A stretch of DNA of 6,911 nucleotides from an uncultured Prevotella sp. (GCA_937901345.1 CALCHM010000074.1:1-6911), one strand, 5' to 3'; shown: positions 1-6,313, counted from the first letter of the stretch. The notes: generated by a model not told the origin, from the letters alone. Translations and numbers: made by a program.

Positions 1-1240
1 AGTTTTCTTTAGTAAAGTCTTCTTTTTCTCCATCTAATAAATACCATGTTCCATCTAAATCAAATCCAACTAATGTGATATCATAATTATCCTTATTGGA
101 GGCGAAATCTCCGAGGTGCACGTAGTACGTTACGTCAGCAATCAAGTGTTGTTCAGAAGTCAATCCGGGATCTACGAGCATCTTGAGTTCTCCCTTAATG
201 ATCATATATGTTGCCAATTCGGGTGCATATTCCCACATTCCGTTGCCGGTATTGTAAGTTCCATCCGCATTCTTTATTCTGCGGTCTCGGTTGTGGTAAT
301 TTCCACCGACACTTTTCTTGATATTTGCCGAACGCTTATTTTCCAGCATGTAGAATGAGAATCCATGTAGAACCCCGCCCGTTGCGGAACCATTTACCGT
401 CTCGTTCTCTGTGGTTTCAAAGTTGTTCGGACTGATATCGAAGTACACATCTTCTTGCAAATTGAGCGGTGTTGTTGCAGGAATGAGCAACGAACTCTTG
501 GGGAGGTTCACCACCTGCCAAGACTCTGGAACAAACTCTTCCACCTTTTGTCTGTTGGTTACCTCATTGGGATTCACCCTTACGTTTACCTCCACCTTTG
601 CATCAAGGCGGCGCAGTTGTATACTTCCGTTTGGCAAACTTATGTCCCCATCGTTGCTGATAGAAACGCCATCCTGACTACCCGTCATCATGAAGAACCC
701 TGCATTACGGTCGGGGATTTCCTGATTGAGCGAAACGATTAATCCCTGAAGGTCAGCCCTGCTGCGCACCAAGCCCAAACGTTCTTCTGAAAGGTTCAAG
801 AAGTCAAGGTCGATATTGGCAATCAACACGATTTCTGCCTCAGCCGACACCGTGGGAACAGTCATGTGAAGCGTACCCGTAGTTTTACTGGGCGTATTAT
901 TGGGACCTACGTTACTTACGGTCCAATACTCTTCAGCATCAGTATTTCCGAGTGCCTCTGTTCCGAAATAACGTCCGTAAACCTTATCACCATTGGCAAA
1001 GATAAAGACATAGACATTGCGCACCATACTCTCGTAATGATATTCGTAGGTATTGCGCGTCTTTATCGCGATTGTGTCGTTACTTGTTGTGCCAAAATGG
1101 AGCGTTGCCTTGACGGTGTTTCCCACAAATGCCTGTTGTGCCAATTCATCATCAGCACAACCCACTACGCACACCATCCACACGAGCATACATGCATGGA
1201 TGAGTCGTTTGATGTTGTTGAAAATATATTTACCTGTCAT
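1..1240 (-). CDS. DUF4906-family fimbrial-locus lipoprotein, 3' end outside window
   Basis: An open frame runs from ATG at 1240 to the window edge without a stop (413 codons seen). The N-terminus is a lipoprotein signal peptide: basic and hydrophobic, ending in lipobox V25-V26-G27-C28, so the mature protein should be lipid-anchored outside the inner membrane. Internal Met18 and Met22 are possible but poorer starts. Features typical of DUF4906 proteins are the NVYVFIFANGD strand (about residue 75), VLIANID, a RLDAKVEVNV segment, GFSFYMLENKR, a WEYAPELATYMIIKGEL block and TYYVHLGDF. The start lies 3 bp after the stop of the upstream FimB/Mfa2-type gene, so the two are probably cotranscribed and translationally coupled. 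DUF4906 proteins occur in Bacteroidales pilus loci; a role as accessory or tip-proximal subunit is inferred. The last ~30 residues do not look like the usual family C-terminus, and their DNA is unusually AT-rich (see findings). Family assignment is from memory of motifs, not a search. Confidence 0.85.
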   Translation of the reverse strand, partial: MTGKYIFNNIKRLIHACMLVWMVCVVGCADDELAQQAFVGNTVKATLHFGTTSNDTIAIKTRNTYEYHYESMVRNVYVFIFANGDKVYGRYFGTEALGNTDAEEYWTVSNVGPNNTPSKTTGTLHMTVPTVSAEAEIVLIANIDLDFLNLSEERLGLVRSRADLQGLIVSLNQEIPDRNAGFFMMTGSQDGVSISNDGDISLPNGSIQLRRLDAKVEVNVRVNPNEVTNRQKVEEFVPESWQVVNLPKSSLLIPATTPLNLQEDVYFDISPNNFETTENETVNGSATGGVLHGFSFYMLENKRSANIKKSVGGNYHNRDRRIKNADGTYNTGNGMWEYAPELATYMIIKGELKMLVDPGLTSEQHLIADVTYYVHLGDFASNKDNYDITLVGFDLDGTWYLLDGEKEDFTKEN

Positions 1241-1243
1241 TGT

Positions 1244-2794
1244 TTAGTCAAAGGTTACGTCACCGTTTACTTTATCCCAATCCATCACTTCAAAGTCTAT
1301 CGTTCCCTTGTCGATATTGTAAGAGACGTTCACTCTCATTTCAATAAAATCATTTCGACGTATGGTTGTCAAGGGAGAGGCAATACCAGTGGTTGGGTTA
1401 ACGATATTAATAGGCACAGTGACCGTGCGCGAAACGCTCCCTGCTTCGGTTTGTTTCACCACTCTGTAAAGCGTAAAATTTCGACGATTCTGATTACTTG
1501 ATGAATTGTGCCCAACTACAGAGTAACCATTCACCGAAAGGAAATATTGGCTCCTCGTAGAACGGAAGCGCAAATTATTGCCGCTTTCGGATGCCGTAAA
1601 ATAATCTGAAGAACTAGGATTTACCACCAAGGGCACTCGAGACGAACTTACATTCGAACTCTGCATAAAATATCCCGTCGCCCCCATTGATTCGATACGA
1701 TAGTAATTATAGTAGGCGTTGGTCTTTGTAAACTTCCATACATAATTGTGGTTCAGTTCATTGTTGGTGAGAAAACTACTGCCAGCCCCCACACTATTGC
1801 CATTGGCATAGAGATACCTGCCCGAATTGGAGTTGAACATGACATACATCTCGCCATCCTTAATGTCTGCCAACTTCGTAATCGCTTTGTTTTCAACCAC
1901 GTATTTTTCTACTTCTCCACCCGTGTATTTCAGCCCTAGGGAATAATTGTAGGTGCCGCCATCGCTTTCAAGGAGGTAGGTATCGAAAATAGTGGATTCG
2001 CTCACACTTCCGTCGTCGGCAATCTTCGGTATTTGCTTATTGGGGACATAAGGTGTGATGGCTCCCTCTGAAGTTGTCACGGGCGACACTGCTGCCGCAC
2101 CTCCTTCGGCAAACAGACTTACCGACTTGCACGTAAAGCGCGTGGGGAAACTCAAGTCCGTCACGATCAAATCGCTTTCTGAACTCTGGTTGCGCACATT
2201 GATACGGAGTCGGGCATAGGTGCGCTTCAACTCACCGCTAACAGTGTTTTCACCAGGATTCAGTTTCACCTGCTGCTTCAATGAGAGGGGATAAACCGAA
2301 GTTACATTACAGATATTGTCACTCGATGCATTCAATTGTGGAGGCGACAACACATTGGCTGAAGTTATATTTTCCAGCGCCCCAGTCAATGTCCCATAGT
2401 TGCCAAAGTTGGCCACGGCATAGAGTTCGTAGGTTTTACTATAGTCCAAATTATCAAAGGTCACTACAGCCTCAGTATTATCATTGAGGAATCGCGAATC
2501 GTTTTCCTCAAGCGTTACGGACGACACCACGCTTCCACTCTCTGTAAGACACACCAACAAGCGATACATGCGTTGTCCGTCAAGGATACGCTCTTCTTCG
2601 CTCACTGTGCCGTTGTCGTCTAAATCTTCCACACCACGCACAGTGGGGTGTGCCAGCGATTGTCCCTTCACCACAACACGTAGCGATGCCGCACCTTGGG
2701 GCGAGACCTCACTGCCCAAATCATCAGTATGACATGCTGCCATGAGCAACATGCCACACCACAAACATATGTTTCGTATGATTAATCCTAACAT
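1244..2794 (-). CDS. FimB/Mfa2-family fimbrial anchor/tip lipoprotein with inserted beta-trefoil-like domain
   Basis: This 516-residue protein begins with a lipoprotein signal peptide (lipobox M18-A19-A20-C21). Residues 37-300 resemble the FimB/Mfa2 fold: a RMYRLLVCL strand, TYELYAVANFGNYG (the usual 'YxLYAVAN' stretch), KRTYARLRINV and a FPTRF segment. The C-terminal part (about 458-516) has the typical pattern of a TVPINI strand, RRNDFIEMRVNVSYNI and a closing FEVMDWD. Between them, about residues 305-447 form a foreign-looking Ser/Asn/Tyr-rich block. It has three related repeats (GRYLYANGNSV, GYFMQSSNVS, QYFLSVNGYSV) and a YVWKF motif, which suggests a ricin/fascin-like beta-trefoil. Residues 57-68 match the 12-residue EF-hand loop pattern. 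FimB/Mfa2 proteins anchor or cap type V pili at the outer membrane; the insert suggests glycan or matrix binding, which is inference. The gene follows a 605-bp non-coding gap and precedes the DUF4906 gene by 3 bp. Confidence 0.85.
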   Translation of the reverse strand: MLGLIIRNICLWCGMLLMAACHTDDLGSEVSPQGAASLRVVVKGQSLAHPTVRGVEDLDDNGTVSEEERILDGQRMYRLLVCLTESGSVVSSVTLEENDSRFLNDNTEAVVTFDNLDYSKTYELYAVANFGNYGTLTGALENITSANVLSPPQLNASSDNICNVTSVYPLSLKQQVKLNPGENTVSGELKRTYARLRINVRNQSSESDLIVTDLSFPTRFTCKSVSLFAEGGAAAVSPVTTSEGAITPYVPNKQIPKIADDGSVSESTIFDTYLLESDGGTYNYSLGLKYTGGEVEKYVVENKAITKLADIKDGEMYVMFNSNSGRYLYANGNSVGAGSSFLTNNELNHNYVWKFTKTNAYYNYYRIESMGATGYFMQSSNVSSSRVPLVVNPSSSDYFTASESGNNLRFRSTRSQYFLSVNGYSVVGHNSSSNQNRRNFTLYRVVKQTEAGSVSRTVTVPINIVNPTTGIASPLTTIRRNDFIEMRVNVSYNIDKGTIDFEVMDWDKVNGDVTFD

Positions 2795-2940
2795 GGGAAG
2801 TAATTTTTAAGAGAACGACGCCTCTGAATTAGTGAGTAGAGAGTAGTGAGTAGTCCATCCGGTATAAAATCCTCTCTCTCCAATCTTTCTTTTCCTCTTA
2901 TTCCTCTCTACGAGTAGCTGAATACATCTTTTTTTTGTCT
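2795..2940. other. Leader region of the FimB/Mfa2-type gene with pyrimidine-rich tract
   Basis: The 146 bp directly upstream of the start at 2794 contain a direct repeat of AGTGAGTAG (2831-2839 and 2845-2853) and a 40-nt pyrimidine-rich tract (about 2870-2909, only three purines on the plus strand), so the mRNA would be purine-rich there. I see no good Bacteroidetes -7 element (TAnnTTTG) on the minus strand and no Shine-Dalgarno site. The gene may therefore depend on readthrough from the fimbrillins or on a promoter I cannot recognise. Confidence 0.4.
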
Positions 2941-3063
2941 TGATTACTGCGTAGCGAGGTCGAAAACTTTTGTTTGTGCGCTGACTACGGCGTGGCGAGG
3001 TCGAAAACTTTTGTTTTTGCATTGGCAAGCCGCTGGGCAGACCGAAAACTTTTGTTTTTTGCT
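2941..3063. repeat. Three tandem 41-bp repeat units
   Basis: Units are 2941-2981, 2982-3022 and 3023-3063. Units 1 and 2 match at 35 of 41 positions; unit 3 is more diverged. All share an identical 15-bp core, CGAAAACTTTTGTTT, at 2961, 3002 and 3043, exactly 41 bp apart. The core contains a weak stem AAAAC/GTTTT around a TTTT loop. The array abuts the left end of the 303-bp inverted-repeat element (2-bp gap). A more degenerate unit may lie just left (T-rich 2908-2940). No coding role is apparent. Confidence 0.8.
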
Positions 3064-3065
3064 AT

Positions 3066-3368
3066 GATATAGGAGTTGACCCATTTTAAGTCTTGTGCCT
3101 TTTATGACGCTGAAGGCGTCACCGCTCAATAACCGGGGCGTTCGCCTTGGCGTACCCCCGGCTGATGAGTCCAAGTGGACGCACTCTGGAGGAGTGCCCC
3201 AACGCCTTGCATATTCTATTGCTCGGGCACCCATCCAGGGTGCGATTATCACGTATTCAGTCCCGCGGGTACTCGCTTTGCTCCCACCCACGGTTATTAA
3301 GCGGAGACGCTTTCAGCGTCTATTGAGCACGCGGGTCAACCAAAGGTCACGCAAGTAACTCCTATATC
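3066..3368. mobile_element. MITE-like, hairpin-rich non-coding element with 12-bp terminal inverted repeats
   Basis: The ends GATATAGGAGTT (3066-3077) and AACTCCTATATC (3357-3368) are perfect inverted repeats. Inside, arms 3106-3135 and 3291-3320 are also inverted copies, matching at 27 of 30 positions. Between and within them lie small hairpins: TGACGC/GCGTCA (3105-3121), CCGGGG/CCCCGG (3133-3161), GTCC/GGAC (3169-3180), GCACTC/GAGTGC (3181-3197), GCACCC/GGGTGC (3227-3243) and AGACGCT/AGCGTCT (3305-3321). Both strands carry incidental open frames, but neither looks like a protein. No transposase is encoded and no clear target duplication is seen at the edges. It could be a non-autonomous element or a REP/BIME-like composite moved in trans by an IS200/RAYT-type transposase; that link is inferred. 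It separates the fimbrillin genes from the FimB/Mfa2-type gene and may attenuate readthrough. Confidence 0.65.
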
Positions 3369-3399
3369 GTTGCCTTTGTTTTTTTTGCACAGACTTTGA

Positions 3400-4488
3400 C
3401 TACATCACGACGTCGTAACTTGACTCCAAATAGTTCCAGGGGGTAATGGTGAGTGTGACCTCTGCCGACGAACCTTTAATCTCGAGCATATAGGTGTATT
3501 GCTTTCCGGGTTCGTAAGTGATGGCAGGAATTTGCACGGAGAAGACTTCACTGCCCGACTGCTTCAAGGTGTAGTTGAAGCGCAGGGTGCCATCCTTCAC
3601 CTGTTGTGGCACGACCAAGAGCCACCCGTCGTTGTTTGTATATGCTGAACCCTTCATCCCGTTGTTGGGAGTGTAGAGTGTGTTTTCCTGATTGAACGAA
3701 ACTCCTTGATGTTGCCATTCGTACATGGGCGCTGTTGACGCTTCATACGGATACCAACGTATTTCGGGATTGACATTTCCCGAGTGAACCAAGTAACCTG
3801 AAGGAGAGAACAGGTCAGTTGCGCTCGTTTGGTTTTGCAACCAGCATGACGTCAGAGCTTCGCCTGTAGGAGGTACAAACCCTGCAACGGCTTTCACCTT
3901 AAACTTAATTGCGGAAAAGATGTGTTGCAAGTTCAAGTGTACGGGTCGTCCCAAATTGCTTGTTGCGGTGTTTACTTGTGTTGCGGCAACGAGGATGTCT
4001 TCCTGCAACACGGAGGTGTTGATAGGTCCGCCCTGGAAGATGGTGGCATCCATCTGTGTCATGAGCGTGGTCATCAACTTTTGTGGGAAACATGCGCGAA
4101 AATCGTAGACGGCAGCAGTCTCCCAATACTTCACGTCGCCCGGATAGTTCCAATCGTTAAAGGGATTGGTGTCTTCGGTTCGGGGGGCAAACGTCAGCGG
4201 AGTGGCATTGAATTCTACGACAATGCCAGGTGTAGCAGTTGCAGCAGCGGTATATTGGCCCCACAATCCGATACTTTCGTGTGTGCCGTTCGCGAGCGGA
4301 GTGCATGCTTGTTGCATGGCGGCATTATCTACCAACGCACGTGCTGGTGCTTCGGGATTCACGCTCCATTGAATCGGCATTTTAGAAACCGGAAGCGGCT
4401 CAGGAAGCAGCGTTTCTGCCTCCTGAGCGCAACCGATTGATAGAGATGTCAATATCAGCAACAAAAATATGTGACTGAATTTTGCCAT
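3400..4488 (-). CDS. Fimbrillin-family pilin lipoprotein (second of tandem pair)
   Basis: The 362-residue product starts with a lipoprotein signal peptide ending in S17-I18-G19-C20. The overall plan is that of the Mfa-like/fimbrillin superfamily: an N-terminal PIQWSV strand; an APARALVD segment with R50-A51 as a possible trypsin-like processing site; an aromatic VKYWETAAVYDFRACFP block; a NLQHIFSAIKFKV segment equivalent to the conserved 'L.HA.S.I.F.I' motif; a WLLVVPQQ strand; a YEPGKQYTYMLEIKG strand; and the closing VTLTITPWNYLESSYDV. Such proteins are secreted as lipoproteins, cleaved after a basic residue and polymerised by donor-strand exchange. The ATG at 4488 lies 22 bp after the stop of the preceding fimbrillin, so they probably share a transcript. 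No Shine-Dalgarno site is visible, as is usual in Bacteroidetes. It differs greatly from its neighbour in sequence, so the pair is not a recent duplication. Whether it is a shaft or a tip/accessory pilin cannot be decided here. Confidence 0.88.
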   Translation of the reverse strand: MAKFSHIFLLLILTSLSIGCAQEAETLLPEPLPVSKMPIQWSVNPEAPARALVDNAAMQQACTPLANGTHESIGLWGQYTAAATATPGIVVEFNATPLTFAPRTEDTNPFNDWNYPGDVKYWETAAVYDFRACFPQKLMTTLMTQMDATIFQGGPINTSVLQEDILVAATQVNTATSNLGRPVHLNLQHIFSAIKFKVKAVAGFVPPTGEALTSCWLQNQTSATDLFSPSGYLVHSGNVNPEIRWYPYEASTAPMYEWQHQGVSFNQENTLYTPNNGMKGSAYTNNDGWLLVVPQQVKDGTLRFNYTLKQSGSEVFSVQIPAITYEPGKQYTYMLEIKGSSAEVTLTITPWNYLESSYDVVM

Positions 4489-4510
4489 TTTAAATGTTTG
4501 AAAAAATAGA

Positions 4511-5611
4511 TTACTTGATAGTGTAAATCAAAGTGGGTTGCTGTACCCAGTCTGTTACAGCAGGTTCGAAGTAGATGCGCTGGTTTTCACCGAAGGCAAT
4601 ACGATAAACATAACGCTTACCTCTTTCCCATTCATCAATACCTTCAGCTACTGCAACACCTTCAGTAGTTGCCTTCTTAAAGTCCTTCAATAAAATATCT
4701 ACCGTGTGTTCTGTTGTTGTACCGTTAGAAGTCTTCGTATAAGTTACAGTTACTTTAGCATTATCAGGAACGAGTTGTGGAATAGCAAGGATTGCAGAAG
4801 TTCCCTGTGTGAAGATTTCTGGAGATGCTGCGGGAACGTTGAACGCAGTAAACGTAGGTTCATAGTTAACTGATGAAGTTGCGTCCAAATGCCAATCGGG
4901 ATTTTCGTTTTCAGAATATGCACCTCCTGAAGTAGCAGGTGTGATACCTTGGGTAAAGTCACCCTGTGTATAGAAAGTACCAGTTACCTTCAAGTCTGTG
5001 ATTTGATATTGTGCAGCTTCATCAGACTTCTGTGAAGAGAACACGATTGAACTCAAAGCATGTTCAAACTGCAAAGACACAGCCGACGCAGCATTGTTTG
5101 ACTTGTTACGGTCATAAACTGTGTGAGAATACATCAAGTCATACTGCTGGTCTGAGGATTCTTCTGAAACGAAGTCTGTAATTACAATACCTTCTTCCTT
5201 GCGTTCAACCTTTGTACCTGCATTTGTACAAGCGTCTCCAAAAATAGCAGGAGAGTAAGCCGAAAATGCCAAGTTGTAACCAGCATCAGGCCAGTAGTAC
5301 ACTGTACTTGTTGACCAATAAGTACCGCCTTCGTGCTTCGCGATATCACCTGCTGAAGCAAAGAAGTCTTGCATTGAAGTTGTCCAGCCAGCATAATTGC
5401 CTTGGTAAATCTTACTGAACACTGTGAAAGATTCTCCCGTAGGATACTTTACACCAGTGATTTCACCCAAAACGTTGGCACGTGATGTCTTCATCACAGG
5501 AGCATCGAATGTAATCACCGAACGACTGCCCATCATTGCAGACTCTTCGTCATTCACGCAACTTGTAAGTGTCAAACCTACAGCAGTTGCCAAAAGCATA
5601 AACTTTTTCAT
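4511..5611 (-). CDS. Fimbrillin-family pilin lipoprotein (first of tandem pair)
   Basis: The 366-residue product begins with a short basic, hydrophobic signal peptide and lipobox L15-T16-S17-C18. Fimbrillin-family (Mfa-like 1) features are an ITFDAPV strand before TSRANV (R44-A45, a possible protease maturation site); VYYWPDAGYNLAFSAYSP, the family's 'yWP....l.F.AysP' block, near residues 104-121; DLMYSHT; a LQFEHALSSIVFSSQ segment; an ILAIPQLVPDNAKVTVTYT strand; a WERGKRYVYRIAF segment; and the closing FEPAVTDWVQQP. The start at 5611 has only A-rich sequence upstream and no Shine-Dalgarno site. Its long upstream gap and first position before a second fimbrillin fit it being the first gene of a pilus transcript. 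Its mature form would be a secreted structural pilin. The 3' neighbour starts 22 bp after its stop. Major-shaft status is likely but unproven. Confidence 0.9.
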   Translation of the reverse strand: MKKFMLLATAVGLTLTSCVNDEESAMMGSRSVITFDAPVMKTSRANVLGEITGVKYPTGESFTVFSKIYQGNYAGWTTSMQDFFASAGDIAKHEGGTYWSTSTVYYWPDAGYNLAFSAYSPAIFGDACTNAGTKVERKEEGIVITDFVSEESSDQQYDLMYSHTVYDRNKSNNAASAVSLQFEHALSSIVFSSQKSDEAAQYQITDLKVTGTFYTQGDFTQGITPATSGGAYSENENPDWHLDATSSVNYEPTFTAFNVPAASPEIFTQGTSAILAIPQLVPDNAKVTVTYTKTSNGTTTEHTVDILLKDFKKATTEGVAVAEGIDEWERGKRYVYRIAFGENQRIYFEPAVTDWVQQPTLIYTIK

Positions 5612-5679
5612 AACTGTTTGATTTTAGAAAAGTGGTTAAAAAAAAAATTGTTTGTAAGTTGTTTCGTTATTTGTCGCCC

Positions 5680-5712
5680 CAAAAATGAGGCGGAGAATAT
5701 TAAATATTGCAA
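5680..5712 (-). promoter_or_regulatory. Possible Bacteroidetes-type promoter for the fimbrillin genes
   Basis: On the minus strand, CATTTTTG (5680-5687) matches the Bacteroidetes -7 element TAnnTTTG except for the first base. A TTG at 5710-5712 lies 22 bp upstream, slightly farther than the usual 19-21. This would give a 5' leader of about 60 nt that includes a 10-base U run (5638-5647). It is the best match I found in the gap, but it is weak. Confidence 0.3.
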
Positions 5713-5782
5713 TAATATAGCGGTTAACCCATGAACTTTAAGAGTAACTGTTCGCATGATAACAGGTAACTGCAACACCTCA

Positions 5783-5941
5783 CAGACCCCCTCCGCTCCT
5801 TCGTCGCTCGTTCCCCTAACTTAGGTGGACATTTTAAGTTAGTCTCCCTCGTTTAGGTTTCCATGGAGACAACAAGCGAATGGAGGTAACCAAAAATCCT
5901 CCACTAAGTTAGGGGAGGTGCCCAACGGGCGGAGGGGTCTG
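5783..5941. repeat. Imperfect palindromic (MITE-like) intergenic element, full copy
   Basis: The left end CAGACCCCCTCCGC (5783-5796) and right end GCGGAGGGGTCTG (5929-5941) are inverted copies with one extra C. Further in, CCCCTAACTTA (5813-5823) pairs perfectly with TAAGTTAGGGG (5904-5914). A nested hairpin CTAACTTA/TAAGTTAG lies at 5816-5842. The middle holds a further imperfect pair, GGTTTCCAT and ATGGAGGTAACC. No coding potential is evident. It lies about 170 bp upstream of the first fimbrillin start. I have the impression that this type of sequence recurs between genes in Bacteroidales, but cannot verify it here. Confidence 0.65.
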
Positions 5942-6000
5942 TAGAACGTTTGACCCTATTAAACCCTTGACTTCGCAAAATCCATTGAGAGCAACTCCAG
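5942..6000. other. Unique spacer between the two repeat copies
   Basis: This 59-bp stretch separates the full palindromic element from its truncated copy. I see no open frame, promoter match or hairpin of note in it. Confidence 0.4.
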
Positions 6001-6094
6001 CACCTCACAGCCCCCCTCCGCTCCTTCGTCGCTCGTCCCCCTAACTTATGGGGACATTTTAAGTTAGTCTCCCTCGTTTAGGTTTCCATGGAGA
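6001..6094. repeat. Second copy (left half) of the palindromic element
   Basis: Bases 6001-6094 repeat 5776-5869 in the same orientation with 90 of 94 identical and no length change. The nested CTAACTTA/TAAGTTAG hairpin is kept. Identity ends abruptly after CCATGGAGA, and the right inverted arm present in the full copy is missing. This copy is therefore truncated, or was interrupted by the tandem array that follows. The copies start 225 bp apart, so they could recombine or form alternative pairings with the single right arm at 5904-5941. Confidence 0.8.
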
Positions 6095-6146
6095 TAGTCG
6101 GTCTCATTTGTGGTTCCAACAGGACATTTCCAGCAATGGAGGTGAT

Positions 6147-6313
6147 CTGCATAGCGCCATCCCATTTCGTAATGACCTATGCAGACTGCATAGCGCCAAA
6201 CGTTTTCAAAATCTGTTCCTGCTGACCAGCACGGCGCCATCCCATTTCGTAATGACCTATGCAGACCTGCATAGCGCCATACGTTTTCAAAATCTGTTCC
6301 TGCAGATTTTGCT
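6147..6313. repeat. Tandem A-B-A-B array of ~40-bp units (80-bp period)
   Basis: The motif GCGCCA occurs at 6154, 6193, 6234 and 6274, spaced 39, 41 and 40 bp. Units 1 and 3 share a long identical stretch (6154-6184 and 6234-6264), as do units 2 and 4 (CGTTTTCAAAATCTGTTCCTGC), giving an 80-bp higher-order repeat. Palindromes CTATGCAG-A-CTGCATAG (6177-6193) and CTATGCAG-AC-CTGCATAG (6257-6274) fall at the A/B junctions, and another CTGCATAG starts the array (6147-6154). The array lies between the DUF5119-type gene and the truncated palindromic element. The plus-strand frame through it is repetitive and unlikely to be a gene. Confidence 0.8.
6289..6310. repeat. Inverted repeat AAAATCTG/CAGATTTT
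   Basis: Perfect 8-bp arms (6289-6296 and 6303-6310) flank a 6-base loop at the right end of the tandem array, about 110 bp past the stop of the DUF5119-type gene. The stem is A/T-rich and no clean U-tract follows on the minus strand, so I do not call it a terminator, though it is the best hairpin near that gene's 3' end. A 12-bp palindrome, ATTTTCGAAAAT, lies just outside at 6324-6335. I recognise nothing else in 6314-6421. Confidence 0.45.

Noticed and set aside
866..1501. Plus-strand open frame of 211 residues
   Set aside because: It lies antisense across the junction of two well-supported minus-strand lipoprotein genes, has no recognisable domain and is explained as a shadow frame.
2807..3291. 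Two overlapping minus-strand open frames (73 and 115 residues) in the repeat region
   Set aside because: Their translations simply follow the 41-bp repeats and hairpin arms (repeating KNKSFRP-like stretches). They lack a start context and any domain.
3095..3358. Plus-strand open frame of 87 residues inside the MITE-like element
   Set aside because: It spans inverted arms and hairpins, so the base pattern is explained by DNA or RNA structure rather than coding.
3922..4440. Plus-strand open frame of 172 residues
   Set aside because: It is antisense to a full-length fimbrillin with signal peptide and family motifs; its Cys/Gly-rich translation looks like a reverse-frame artefact.
6147..6313. 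CRISPR array
   Set aside because: The spacing is regular, but the intervening sequences are themselves repeated (A-B-A-B), so there are no unique spacers, and no cas gene is in view.
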